A DNA stretch of 64,000 bases from Anabaena sp. UHCC 0187 (GCF_009712035.1 NZ_VILB01000011.1:695281-759280), one strand, 5' to 3'; counted from the first letter of the stretch, positions 1 to 9,519 are shown. Program-made: numbers and translations. Notes: generated by a model from the letters alone, not told the origin.

Positions 1-1191
1 GCAATTCTTACTTTTATCATCTGGTTTAGTGTTACAGCTAATTTCACGTTAGCAATGATGACAATGGTAGGGGTTTTAATTATCGCTTGTCCCTGTGCTT
101 TGGGTTTGGCTACTCCTACTTCTGTAATGGTAGGAACTGGTAAAGGTGCAGAAAATGGCATTTTAATTAAAAGTGCTGAAAGTTTAGAATTAGCGCACAA
201 AATAAATACTATTGTTCTCGATAAAACTGGAACTCTAACTCAAGGTAAACCCACGGTGACAGACTTTATTACTATTAAGGGTACAGCCAATGGTAATGAA
301 CTTCAATTATTAAAATTAGCTGCCAGTGTAGAACACAAATCTGAACATCCTTTAGCAGCAGCAGTGGTAAAATACACTATTAATCAAGCTGTGAGTTTAG
401 CTGATGTCAAGAATTTTGCAGCTATTGTTGGTAGTGGTGTTCGAGGAGTTGTATATGATCAATTAGTCCAAGTTGGTACACAACGCTGGTTTACAGAATT
501 AGGAATTAATACTGATGCTTTCGAACCACAGCAAACAATTTGGGAAAGTGAAGGAAAAACAGTAATTTGGTTAGCAGTAGATGGTAATTTAGAAGCAATT
601 ATGGCTATTGCTGATGCCCTCAAACCCTCATCATTAACGGCAGTCAAAGCCCTGCAAAAACTAGGGTTAGAAGTGGTAATGTTAACGGGAGATAATCAAC
701 AAACTGCCCAAACTATTGCAAATCAAGTTGGGATTACTCAAGTTTTTGCCCAAGTACGTCCAGACCAAAAAGCAGCAATGATTAAATCATTGCAACAAAG
801 AAAATTAGGAAATAAATCTCAAATTGTTGCTATGGTGGGAGATGGAATTAATGATGCACCAGCATTAGCACAAGCAGATGTAGGAATTGCCATTGGAACA
901 GGCACAGATGTGGCAATTGCTGCTAGTGATATTACTTTAATTTCTGGAGATCTACAAGCCATAGTTACAGCCATTCAACTCAGTCGCGCTACCATCAATA
1001 ATATCCGCCAAAATCTATTTTTTGCCTTTATTTACAATATCATTGGTATTCCCATTGCTGCGGGTATTCTCTATCCCTTCTTTGGTTGGTTACTTAACCC
1101 GATTATTGCCGGTGCAGCTATGGCATTTTCTTCTGTTTCTGTAGTCAGTAATGCTTTAAGATTGCGTAATTTTCAACCAGGAGTTAGGTAA
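1..1191 (+). CDS. Copper-translocating P1B-type ATPase, C-terminal part (5' end outside window)
   Basis: The frame is open from base 1, so the gene starts outside the window; 396 residues are visible. It shows the CPC metal-binding motif in a membrane helix (IIACPCALGLATP), the phosphorylation motif DKTGTLT, the TGDN and GDGINDAP hinge motifs, and two closing helices carrying a YN pair and an MAFSS motif. The YN/MxxSS signature is typical of Cu(+)-exporting P1B ATPases. By family it moves Cu(I) across the plasma or thylakoid membrane; cyanobacteria usually have a CtaA and a PacS version, and the missing N-terminus prevents a choice between them. The protein ends at 1189-1191 (TAA). About 155 bases without a clear gene follow. 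Confidence 0.93.
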   Translation, partial: AILTFIIWFSVTANFTLAMMTMVGVLIIACPCALGLATPTSVMVGTGKGAENGILIKSAESLELAHKINTIVLDKTGTLTQGKPTVTDFITIKGTANGNELQLLKLAASVEHKSEHPLAAAVVKYTINQAVSLADVKNFAAIVGSGVRGVVYDQLVQVGTQRWFTELGINTDAFEPQQTIWESEGKTVIWLAVDGNLEAIMAIADALKPSSLTAVKALQKLGLEVVMLTGDNQQTAQTIANQVGITQVFAQVRPDQKAAMIKSLQQRKLGNKSQIVAMVGDGINDAPALAQADVGIAIGTGTDVAIAASDITLISGDLQAIVTAIQLSRATINNIRQNLFFAFIYNIIGIPIAAGILYPFFGWLLNPIIAGAAMAFSSVSVVSNALRLRNFQPGVR

Positions 1192-1346
1192 AAAGCAAAA
1201 GTAAAAGTAATCTTTTCGATAAATTAATCATCTAAATTAAACTAATCACACAAATCATAGTTAAGACGGTACTGAAAACAACTGTTTTTTCGAGTTGTTC
1301 ATGATAGGAATAGATCAACCGCTTCACTGCAAGTGAAACCCTAAAA

Positions 1347-2450
1347 ATGAACACAAATATAGATAATCTTAACTCGGTTCGTCAACCTAAAATTTTCAAC
1401 AAATCAACGAGTTTTGTTGAAGGTTGGTATTGGGTATTACCTTCTCAATCTTTGCTAGTAGGTGAGGTTAAAGCTGTAACTATTTTTGGCAAAGATTTAG
1501 TCGTATATCGTGGTAAAGATAGACGTGCAGTTATTCTAGATGCTTACTGTCCTCACATGGGTACGAGTTTAGCTGAAGGTAAAATTGAGGGTAATGAATT
1601 ACGCTGTGTTTTACATCGGTGGAAATTTGATGCTGAAGGTATTTGTGTTGATATTCCTAACTTAGATGAACCTGTATCCCTGAAAGCCAAAACTTGGCCA
1701 GCAGCCGAACAATATGGGATGATTTGGGTTTGGACTGGGGAAACTCCTCAACAACCTTTACCTTTTGTTTTAGATTGGGAAAATCAAGAATTTGATTTTT
1801 CTCTCGGTTCGCAATTTAGTATTGATTGTCATCCCAATATCTTACTTCTTCAAGGTATTGATACTCAACAAATTAATCTAGTTCATAAATTACCATTAAA
1901 GATGGTTTTGGAGAAACAAGAACTAAATCAAAATGCAATTATTTTTAGCACTATTACTAATATTAATGCTAAGTCATTTTGGCTAAATCTCTACCGGCGA
2001 TTTTTTAATAATTCTCTGATTTACAGTGTTTGTTATTGGTATGGAACAACCTGTATAGTTTCTTTTACTAATGAGTCTACCCATTTACATATAATATTTA
2101 CAACTCGGATATTACCAGGGGGGAAAACGGAAGGACAAACCCTATTGATGTCCAAAAAACGTAAAGGTATTTTAGGAAAATTAACTAATAAATTGATGTT
2201 AAAGCTAGGGAGAAGAATTAGCGATCGCTTACTTAAAACCAATGATAGAATTTTACAAACCATGCAGTTTGATTTAAAAACTCCCCTCAAAGATGATTTA
2301 TCAATTATGCAATTTATCAACCATTTAGAACGACAAAAACCCCTCACATGGCAAACTTGGCTATTAGTACGGTCACGGGAACGGGAAGAAGAAGTGCGTG
2401 AAGAGAGAGAGAAACGCGAAAAATGGCGAGATGAATTAGTTAATGACTAG
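1347..2450 (+). CDS. Rieske [2Fe-2S] oxygenase-like protein with altered mononuclear-iron site
   Basis: The 367-residue protein carries a full Rieske motif: C68-P-H70, then 16 residues, then C87-V-L-H90, which should bind a [2Fe-2S] cluster. This is the architecture of ring-hydroxylating oxygenase alpha subunits and of plant-type PaO/CAO oxygenases. In that family the catalytic domain holds iron with D-x2-H-x4-H. The best match here is D172-T-Q-Q175-I-N-L-V-H180, in which the first histidine is a glutamine. Activity as a normal monooxygenase is therefore uncertain. The C-terminus is a charged tail rich in Arg and Glu (about residues 345-365). No ferredoxin or reductase gene is adjacent. Substrate unknown. 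An ATG start is used; the upstream DNA shows no strong ribosome-binding site. Confidence 0.8.
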   Translation: MNTNIDNLNSVRQPKIFNKSTSFVEGWYWVLPSQSLLVGEVKAVTIFGKDLVVYRGKDRRAVILDAYCPHMGTSLAEGKIEGNELRCVLHRWKFDAEGICVDIPNLDEPVSLKAKTWPAAEQYGMIWVWTGETPQQPLPFVLDWENQEFDFSLGSQFSIDCHPNILLLQGIDTQQINLVHKLPLKMVLEKQELNQNAIIFSTITNINAKSFWLNLYRRFFNNSLIYSVCYWYGTTCIVSFTNESTHLHIIFTTRILPGGKTEGQTLLMSKKRKGILGKLTNKLMLKLGRRISDRLLKTNDRILQTMQFDLKTPLKDDLSIMQFINHLERQKPLTWQTWLLVRSREREEEVREEREKREKWRDELVND

Positions 2451-2459
2451 AAAATCTAG

Positions 2460-2650
2460 ATTTTGACAATAAAAATGAAGTGGACTCGCCACTTCATCAA
2501 TTCCCAGGTAGAACGTGACATACTCCACACACTCCCTTATGCCTTGCGGCACGCTTGCGCGAACAGGTGAATGTGGGCTTCTCGGCGACTCTTCTATGAA
2601 GACATTAACCGAGCTTTAAAGCCCTATGCCCTAGGGACTTTTTGAGATAA
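2460..2650. mobile_element. Non-coding relic resembling an IS200/IS605-type element end, with embedded small palindrome
   Basis: The 390-base gap after the Rieske gene has no convincing ORF. It begins with a short palindrome (AAGTGG...CCACTT at about 2478-2497). A structured stretch at about 2510-2650 follows, with CCACA/TGTGG arms and the wording CTTCTCGGCGACTC. That wording reminded me of sequences flanking cyanobacterial TnpB elements; this is recall and was not searched. A separate GC-rich palindromic unit (TTGCGGCACGCTTGCG, about 2540-2570) sits in the loop between the arms, which suggests a second small repeat inserted into the first. The rest of the gap (2650-2840) is AT-rich and shows nothing recognisable. 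Confidence 0.3.
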
Positions 2651-2840
2651 TTTTTAACTTTTTTGATAGGCTGCTTTTCAGCATTTAATTGAGTTACACC
2701 TACTGTTGAAAATTATCTCAAATATTTGAAAAAAAATCAAGAAAGTGTTCATTCCGTAATTCGTCACTTACGCGTATTCATCTCATCACCTAAAAAATTT
2801 TAAAATCGTATAAATACATACTAATTTTTGTGTTTCGCTG

Positions 2841-3743
2841 TTATTTGGTCTTGACACTCTGTGGAATGAGGATATTTTTCAGCAATTTAGGAATTTGAGA
2901 GGGACTATCAGCAACGGGAATTTTTGCAGATTCAAAAGCAGCTAATTTACTTTCTGCTGTGCCAAAATTAGCAGAACGGCCAATTACAGTTGCCAAAGTC
3001 CCTGTTTGTTGCCAGTTTTGTGCCGGTGGTGCGTGTCTACCAGCAATATAGGCAATTACAGGTTTATCAATGGCTTCCGTAATATATTGCGCTGCTGCTT
3101 CTTCACTTCCCCCTCCCGGTTGGCCAATTAATACAATTGCTTCTGTGGTGTCATCTTCATCGAGAATTTGTAACCATTGGAGGAATGAAGAACCAACAAT
3201 AGCATCACTACCAATACTGACACTAATTGACTGTCCCAAACCTGCTTTTGTTAATTCCCAAGCTACTTCATAAGTCAGGGTACTGCTACGGCTGACAATT
3301 CCCACAGAACCAGGGATGTAAAATTCGCGTTCATGAGTACCTAGGAGAATTTTGCCAGGAACAATAATTCCTGGACTATTGGGTCCAATAATTAAAGTTT
3401 CACAAGCTTCTGTTTTGCGAAGGAGTTCCACCATATCCAAGGGGGGGACACCAGCCGTAGTAATGATAATTTGGGGAATATTAGAGGCGATCGCTTCTAA
3501 TGCTGCATCCAAAACTTGATAAGGTTGAACACAAATAATTGTGGTGTCAATCTGTCCAAATTTCTCCACAACCTCCTCCACTAAATCAAATACTGGCAAA
3601 TTATACATTTGCTGTCCACCACGCCCAGGATCAACACCAGCTACTAAATTTGTGCCATAAGCTTGCATTTGAGCAATATGAGTTGCTGAGATAAATTCAC
3701 AAAAGCCCTGGATTAAAACTTTACTTTCTGGTGTTAAGTTCAT
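2841..3743 (-). CDS. Succinyl-CoA synthetase alpha-subunit-like protein (SucD homologue, catalytic His absent)
   Basis: The 300-residue protein aligns end to end with SucD. The N-terminal CoA-binding Rossmann domain is present (residues 1-130, including NSPGIIVPG), and the ligase domain follows. The active-site loop of E. coli SucD contains Glu208 in GEIGG and the phosphorylated His246 in GHAGA. Here the matching stretches read GQPGG (Gln208) and QQTGT (Gln246), so both key residues are replaced. The protein should fold and may bind CoA, but the phosphohistidine reaction looks impossible as drawn. It lies 82 bases downstream of the SucC-like gene on the same strand, so the two are very likely co-transcribed. 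The gap between them is filled with heptameric repeats. The family match is strong; a true succinyl-CoA synthetase function is doubtful. Confidence 0.85.
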   Translation of the reverse strand: MNLTPESKVLIQGFCEFISATHIAQMQAYGTNLVAGVDPGRGGQQMYNLPVFDLVEEVVEKFGQIDTTIICVQPYQVLDAALEAIASNIPQIIITTAGVPPLDMVELLRKTEACETLIIGPNSPGIIVPGKILLGTHEREFYIPGSVGIVSRSSTLTYEVAWELTKAGLGQSISVSIGSDAIVGSSFLQWLQILDEDDTTEAIVLIGQPGGGSEEAAAQYITEAIDKPVIAYIAGRHAPPAQNWQQTGTLATVIGRSANFGTAESKLAAFESAKIPVADSPSQIPKLLKNILIPQSVKTK

Positions 3744-3747
3744 AATT

Positions 3748-3824
3748 TGTTAGTTGTCAGTTGTCAGTTGTTAGGTGTTATTGAGTAGTTCAATTTTTAA
3801 TTTTTAATTTTTAATTTTTAATTG
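3748..3824. repeat. Heptameric tandem repeats between the sucC-like and sucD-like genes
   Basis: Two short tandem heptamer runs lie side by side: GTTGTCA units at about 3750-3772 and AATTTTT units (four and a half copies) at 3792-3824. Similar short tandemly repeated repetitive sequences are common between genes of filamentous cyanobacteria. They occupy nearly the whole spacer of this operon. Confidence 0.85.
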
Positions 3825-3825
3825 A

Positions 3826-5064
3826 TTACCTATTCCCTTTTTTAACCACAGGTATCTTCGCTAAACGAACTGCTTCCTTGACTGCTTCATCTAAATTTTC
3901 TACAACTATGATTGTTTGATTAGAGATTTTAAGTGTGGCTAAATATTCTTTGACCTGATTAAATTCAGAACCCGCTAAACGTAAGACTAACCGGGGTAAA
4001 TTTAACTGTTGCTGACTCTTGTTACCATTAGATCCTGACACCGGAGATATAATTTCACTTCTGTCTGATTCGAGAAATTTGGTAATAATTTCTGGAAATT
4101 GGTTAACTTGAGGAATAGTTCCCAAAAAGTTGATGAGAATAACTTGAATACTCCGATCCTCAGCCAAAGTTTTCAAACTGCTTACTAGGCGATCGCTAAA
4201 AGTTGTCGGTGTGGTATCACTCATAAACAAATGGCGCAAATTGATACATTTACCAGGTTTACCACTGGCATTAACAATTGCATCCAATGTTGTTAATACA
4301 GAACCTTTACCATTACCTAAGATTCCAATTTTACCGCCCATTTCCAAGCTATCCCAGTTACCCAACAAACCATTCCTTTTTTTATCACCATCACGACGGA
4401 CGATCATTTTTGCGGCCATGTCGGCTATTTCGGGATGACGGTTAATGGCTCGTTCATTCACCCTGACTTTACCATTGAGAGCCATCACTTGGCCAGCGGA
4501 GTTCACACCCAGAGGATGAATCTCTACTAAGTCCAAATCTTTTTGGATAAATAACTGGTATAGTTTCTCGACAATATCGCTCACAGACTGCATTAATGCC
4601 CCCTGTAAACCCATTTTTAAAGCCAGTCGTCTGGCATAAAATGGAGAAAATTCCTGTTCTACAACTACGTGCTGAATTTTTTCCCCTGCGGTTTCCCATT
4701 CGATATTTGCTTCTTGAGAACCCAACAAAACGGGACGACATAGCGCAGTATCTAAAACTACAGCTAGATAAAACTCCTCTTGGGCATCATACTTTGATTC
4801 TGCCAGTAACACTTCTGGCAATTGTCCCCAAATTGGCAGATTAAATATATTTTGGGCGGCGGCGATCGCATCAATCGTAGTTTCTACAATCCTGACTCCA
4901 CCAGCTTTTTCCCTTTCCCCAGCTTGTACCTGGGATTTCAGCACAATCGGGTAACGAATTTTTAACCGTTTTAAATCTGTAGGATGGTCTATTCTTTGAG
5001 ATGGTAAGACAGGAATCCCGATTTGACCAAACCATTCTTTAACTTGATACTCCAATAAATCCAT
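3826..5064 (-). CDS. Succinyl-CoA synthetase beta-subunit-like protein (SucC homologue, Mg ligands altered)
   Basis: The 412-residue protein starts MDLLEYQVKEWF, typical of the ATP-grasp beta subunit. It keeps the ATP-grasp core (VLKSQVQAGE...KAGGVRIV, residues 41-60) and a C-terminal CoA-ligase flavodoxin-like domain. In E. coli SucC the nucleotide metal is held by Asn199 and Asp213 in EINPL and LDGK. The matching segments here are E181-I-H183-P-L and A-L-N197-G-K, with exactly the same spacing, so Asn becomes His and Asp becomes Asn. The conserved GGIVRCD of the power helix region reads GTIPQVN. Both subunits of the operon are therefore altered at positions that are almost invariant in working enzymes. 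It is transcribed ahead of the SucD-like gene and divergently from the gene at 5412. Confidence 0.85.
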   Translation of the reverse strand: MDLLEYQVKEWFGQIGIPVLPSQRIDHPTDLKRLKIRYPIVLKSQVQAGEREKAGGVRIVETTIDAIAAAQNIFNLPIWGQLPEVLLAESKYDAQEEFYLAVVLDTALCRPVLLGSQEANIEWETAGEKIQHVVVEQEFSPFYARRLALKMGLQGALMQSVSDIVEKLYQLFIQKDLDLVEIHPLGVNSAGQVMALNGKVRVNERAINRHPEIADMAAKMIVRRDGDKKRNGLLGNWDSLEMGGKIGILGNGKGSVLTTLDAIVNASGKPGKCINLRHLFMSDTTPTTFSDRLVSSLKTLAEDRSIQVILINFLGTIPQVNQFPEIITKFLESDRSEIISPVSGSNGNKSQQQLNLPRLVLRLAGSEFNQVKEYLATLKISNQTIIVVENLDEAVKEAVRLAKIPVVKKGNR

Positions 5065-5175
5065 TGAAACACACCTTGTATTGACAAGTCCAACGCTCTT
5101 TTTCTGATGCTATCTGATATTCTGCACAATACCGAAAATTATAAAATTTGGCTTTGGCTAACTGAAAAATTTATT

Positions 5176-5202
5176 TTGCCATTGGATTGTCTAATTTATA
5201 AT
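5176..5202 (+). promoter_or_regulatory. Possible sigma70-type promoter for the 5412 gene
   Basis: The 347-base gap between two divergent genes (5065-5411) has no ORF. On the plus strand it contains TTGCCA (5176-5181) and TATAAT (5197-5202) with a short 15-base spacer. The -10 box is perfect and the spacing is suboptimal. The call is by eye only. The remainder of the gap is AT-rich without other recognisable signals. Confidence 0.3.
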
Positions 5203-5411
5203 CTAGCTGTATAAAAAATAGGAGTGTGAATCATCACCCCTTGTGTGTGTTTTTCGTGACAAATTTAACCTTCTGCTAGAAACTGATTCTATTGGATGTA
5301 AAACTAGGGTTTGAATCTTGCTCCCAATTTTCCTAATTCCTAGTCTCCAGTCCCCAATTCCCATGACCTTTGATAATCAAAACTATATAGAAAGAGTGGC
5401 GGTAACGCTTT

Positions 5412-7300
5412 ATGAAAGCAACAGTTCAACAAGAAGACTTACAACTTTTAGGCGATATTTTGCAGGAAAGATTAGTGGCGGAAGTGGCTGATAGTCAGGG
5501 TTTCCAGGTGAAATGCGCTGTTAAAAATGATGAATTGATGATTTTAACTCAACACCCTCCTGGGGTGACAGTTGAGACACAGCACGTTTTTGAGGTATTA
5601 GAACAAGCACTACAATGGCAATTTAACTACCAAACTCAACGGGTACAATTTTTCTTGAGAATTTCTGGAGAAAAGCTTCCCTATGCTAAACATTTCCTAG
5701 ATTTTCAGATTCCCAGTGTAGATCAAACTGACCATGGATTTCAGATTCCCACATTAGAGAGAGAAGATGAGATGGAAAGCGGAAATGAGAGAGACACTCT
5801 CTTTGTCCCTTTTGATCTGCAAAAATCATCATCTTCATTTACACAAACAGAAGACGAACCTATTGTTGATTCATTTCTCTCCGATTCTGAAAAACCTTTC
5901 TCAGATTATTCATCACCAGACTCAACTTTATACAATCTATCTCTAGATGAGGATGAATCTGAGGAACTTGAGGCAGTTGAGGAACTTGAGGAAAAGTTTG
6001 ATCCTTTTGCCAATGCCCCAGATAAACCCAAAAAAAGACAGTTATCCCTATCATTTCCGCCTTTACCAATTATTGTTGGTGTGGCTGTAGTTATTGCTCT
6101 CCTTTCTGGTGGTGGTGCTTTCGTTCTCCATCGTGGTTGTGTAATTTCTGAATGTAAAGAATTGCAAATAGCCCAGCAATTTAAGAGTGGGTATCCGCAA
6201 CAGATCAAGCGGACTAAATCGGAACAAGACTTATTAGCATTGCAACAACAACTAGATGCGGTAGTTGCCGATTTGCAAAAAATTCCTCAGTGGTCTCCCC
6301 GTTCTCAAGAATCTCAGTTATTAATTAATAGTTTTTCTGAACAGTCCACAAAAATCAACCAGGTGCTAAAAGCTTTACAAATGGCATCCTCAGTCCAGAA
6401 AACAACTCAAGCACCCGCGAAGAGCTTGGATGAGTTACGCAGTAGACAAAAGTTATGGGGACAGGCAATCACCGCACTAGAGATTATTAAACCTGGGAAT
6501 GAATTCTATGGATTGGTAAAAGCAAATTTACCAAGCTATCAAAATAGTTTAAAGAGTATTAATCAGCAGTTAATTAAAGAAGAAACATGGCTACAAAAAA
6601 TTACCAATGCCAAAACTTTAGGGGAAGACGCTACTAAATTCCAAGCTATTGCTAAATCTCTGGCTGAATGGCAAAAGGTGGAATCTGACTTCCAGACAGC
6701 AATTAGTATCTTAAAAATTATTCCTGTAGATAGTTTAGGAATTGAGGATGCACGCAAATTATTAGCAGATTACCAACCAAAAATCACTGTGGCACGCGAT
6801 CGCGCTAAAAAAGAACAATCATCAGCCACATCCTATCAACAAGCTATTAAAGCCGCCAGTCAAGCCAAAATCTATGGTAATCAAAATCAATGGCAAGGTG
6901 CAGTTAAGGCTTGGGAGCAGGCTGTACAAAGTGCTAAACAAGTGAGTCAAGATACTTTCTATTTCAATCAAGCTAAACCCCTGATTGAAACCTATACAGC
7001 ATCTCTTAAACAGGCACAAGAACAATTCCAACTCTATGGTGATTTAACCCAAACTCGCGCTGAACTCAACACCACTTGTAGTAGTACCATTAGGATTTGT
7101 ACTTTTACCATCGAGAACCAGAAAATTAATGTTCGCTTAACTCCTGAGTATGACCGATTATTTCAAGCTAATAATCCAGAAATACAAAGTCACTTCCAAA
7201 GCTTGCAAGAAGCTCTCAAAGTCATTAGTCAAAATTCTCAACTTCCCGTATTTATCTATAATTCCCAAGGACAGGAACGGTATATGCGGCAGCCGCAGTA

Positions 7301-7301
<1 letters not shown>
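5412..7301 (+). CDS. Single-pass membrane protein with acidic linker and coiled-coil C-terminal domain
   Basis: I do not recognise a named family for this 629-residue protein. Residues 1-110 form a compact, predicted cytoplasmic domain. A Ser/Asp/Glu-rich linker (about 120-200, very acidic at DEDESEELEAVEELEEKFD) follows. A single hydrophobic segment (about 216-240, PIIVGVAVVIALLSGGGAF) is bounded by KPKKR on the inner side. The remaining 390 residues are Gln/Lys-rich and mostly helical, with coiled-coil character, and should lie outside the cytoplasm. Two Cys pairs occur (CVISEC just after the membrane segment; CSSTIRIC near residue 557). The layout looks like a conserved cyanobacterial envelope protein. 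It is flanked by a divergent operon and by heptamer repeats directly after its stop codon. Confidence 0.75.
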
Positions 7302-7393
<92 letters not shown>

Positions 7394-7402
7394 CTTGAAT
7401 CC

Positions 7403-8269
7403 TCAAATTCCCAGGTGATTTTGCAATGCTTGACGCATTTCGGTGACGGGAACAGTATCTTGTTGTAACCAGATTTTTAAGGCTGCTGCACCTTGTTGGA
7501 CGAGCATTTCTAAACCATCAATAATAATTGCTCCTTGTTTTTCGGCTAGGTGCAGAAATTTTGTCGGTTTAGGGATATAAATTAAATCGTAGGCGATCGC
7601 ATCACCAGGCAAATAACTAATTTCTTGGCTACTTAATGGTGATTCTTCCACATGGGGATACATTCCAATGGGGGTTGTATTTACCAGGAGGTTAGCTTGG
7701 TGGAGTAGGTTCGGTAATTCTTGCCATTCATGCACCTGGAATTTTTCTGCAAAGGGTGAATTTTGCCAACTTTGATGAAATGCTTGTAATTTCTGTAAAT
7801 TCCGCCCGACAACGTGAATTTCTGCCAACCCAAGTTGAATACAACCAGCAACAACAGCCCTAGCTGCACCACCATTCCCTAAAATTACCGCTTTTTTCTG
7901 ACTCCAATCTTGATGATATGTGGTTTGTAAAGGGGCAATAAATCCTTCGACATCTGTGTTTGTCCCCACCCATTTATCACCTTGACGAGTTACAGTATTC
8001 ACTGCACCGATAGCTTGAGCGATAGGGGAAATTTCGGATAATAACGGTAATATTGCTTGTTTATGGGGAATTGTGATACTAAACCCGACTACACCAATAC
8101 TAGCAAACCCGGCGATCGCTTTCTCCAAATTTTCTGGTGCAATGGGAAAAGGCAAATATACATAATCTAATCCCAGTTTAGCCAAAGCCGCATTGTGCAT
8201 CAGTGGTGAAAGGGAATGTGACACAGGATGTCCAATAACTCCCAAAAGTTGCGTTTTTCCAGTAATCAT
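7403..8269 (-). CDS. aroE: Shikimate dehydrogenase (NADP-dependent)
   Basis: The 288-residue protein has the normal family length. It reduces 3-dehydroshikimate to shikimate with NADPH in aromatic amino acid biosynthesis. The shikimate-binding SHSLSPLMHN motif is near residues 14-23. The catalytic lysine lies in ITIPHK, the conserved aspartate in NTDVEGF, and the NADP-binding loop is GNGGAAR. The C-terminal helix has the usual Gln-rich LEMLVQQGAAA motif. The ATG start is followed directly by the beta-strand typical of AroE. Its 3' end faces the repeat array at 7301-7393. The upstream spacer holds another TTGTCAG-type repeat. trpE, which uses chorismate made by this pathway, is far away at 62.4 kb, so no operon link is implied. 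Confidence 0.95.
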   Translation of the reverse strand: MITGKTQLLGVIGHPVSHSLSPLMHNAALAKLGLDYVYLPFPIAPENLEKAIAGFASIGVVGFSITIPHKQAILPLLSEISPIAQAIGAVNTVTRQGDKWVGTNTDVEGFIAPLQTTYHQDWSQKKAVILGNGGAARAVVAGCIQLGLAEIHVVGRNLQKLQAFHQSWQNSPFAEKFQVHEWQELPNLLHQANLLVNTTPIGMYPHVEESPLSSQEISYLPGDAIAYDLIYIPKPTKFLHLAEKQGAIIIDGLEMLVQQGAAALKIWLQQDTVPVTEMRQALQNHLGI

Positions 8270-8361
8270 TTTTATTATTTGTCAGTTGTTAGTGGTCAGT
8301 TGTCCGTTGTTAAATAATTTAATTTACAATTATTCACAGTAACTTAATATTTCTTTGTAAT

Positions 8362-9264
8362 ATGCAAACAAGTATCGCTCCCTCCACAAATCCGATTCCT
8401 GGTCAATATTGGCAATGGCGCGGACACAATGTGTATTATGTACAAGCAGGAGAACCACACCTTCAGCGTCCACCTTTGCTATTAGTACATGGTTTTGGTG
8501 CTTCCACAGACCATTGGCGCAAGAATATCACAGACTTGAGTGCAGATTTCCAAGTATTTGCCATTGACTTGTTAGGATTTGGGCGTTCAGCCAAACCTAA
8601 TTTACAGTATAGCGGCGACTTGTGGCGCGACCAACTCCATGATTTTATCAGTGAAGTCATTGGTAAAAAAACAATTTTAGCTGGTAACTCCTTGGGTGGT
8701 TACGCTTGTTTGTGCGTTGCTTCCCAACGTCCTGATAGTGCGGCTGGTGTGGTATTACTTAATAGTGCTGGACCATTTTCTCAACCAGAAAATCAGATTC
8801 AACCTGCCATAAATCCTTTACAAAAACTTTTGGGTAAAACAGTAAAGTGGGCTTTTAAACAACGTTTATCCCAGTCTTTATTATTTCAATATACACGCCA
8901 AAAGTGGGTAATTCGTCGAACTTTAGAAAAAGTTTATCTTGATAAAAATGCAATTACAGATCAATTAGTAGCAGAAATCCAGCGTCCGGCTTTTGACAAA
9001 GGGGCGTTAGATGTATTTGTTTCTGTTTTTAGTAGTCCTCAAGGAGCGAAAGTTGACATTTTACTTAAACAATTAACTTGTCCGTTATTGTTATTATGGG
9101 GAGAAGCAGATCCTTGGATGAAAGCTAGAGAACGTTCTCAAAAGTTTCATGAATATTATCCCCAATTAACCGAATATTTTCTCACAGCCGGTCATTGTCC
9201 CCATGATGAAATTCCCGAACAAGTGAATTCACATTTACGTGATTGGGTAATTAATTTGAGTTGA
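8362..9264 (+). CDS. Alpha/beta-fold hydrolase
   Basis: This 300-residue serine hydrolase has a readable catalytic triad: Ser110 in GNSLGGY, Asp250 in WGEADPW, and His278 in AGHCPHDE. The oxyanion-hole motif HGFGAS is at residues 43-48. It has the shape of cyanobacterial and plastid alpha/beta hydrolases related to haloalkane dehalogenases and lipases. The substrate cannot be told from the sequence. There is no signal peptide, so it is likely cytoplasmic. It is transcribed divergently from aroE, with a repeat-bearing spacer of about 90 bases between them. A GC-rich hairpin (GGGTGGGCA...TGCCTACCC) follows the gene at about 9272-9295 and could act as a terminator. Confidence 0.85.
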   Translation: MQTSIAPSTNPIPGQYWQWRGHNVYYVQAGEPHLQRPPLLLVHGFGASTDHWRKNITDLSADFQVFAIDLLGFGRSAKPNLQYSGDLWRDQLHDFISEVIGKKTILAGNSLGGYACLCVASQRPDSAAGVVLLNSAGPFSQPENQIQPAINPLQKLLGKTVKWAFKQRLSQSLLFQYTRQKWVIRRTLEKVYLDKNAITDQLVAEIQRPAFDKGALDVFVSVFSSPQGAKVDILLKQLTCPLLLLWGEADPWMKARERSQKFHEYYPQLTEYFLTAGHCPHDEIPEQVNSHLRDWVINLS

Positions 9265-9417
9265 AAATAAAATGGGTGGGCATCTTGCCTACCCCACAAT
9301 ATTCTAATTATGACTTTATCTAATTGACATTTTCTTTAAGGTATATTTCTTTAGTTTTGAAGCAGGAGTCACCGAGTCAGAATGAACAAGAATTCAATAC
9401 TTGTCGGTTAAGGAAAT

Positions 9418-9519
9418 GTAGGTTGGGTTGAGCGACAGCGAAACCCAACAAAATCCTTGATAATGTTGGGTTTTGTTCCGATTGCTCCGCGAACGTTTAC
9501 GTTCCACAACCCAACCTAC
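9418..9519. repeat. Nested inverted repeat (palindromic dispersed element)
   Basis: The outer arms are GTAGGTTGGGTTG (9418-9430) and its exact complement CAACCCAACCTAC (9507-9519). Inner arms AAACCCAACA (9441-9450) and TGTTGGGTTT (about 9464-9473) form a second hairpin. No ORF is present. It has the look of a small non-autonomous palindromic element of the kind common in cyanobacterial intergenic DNA. Confidence 0.8.
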
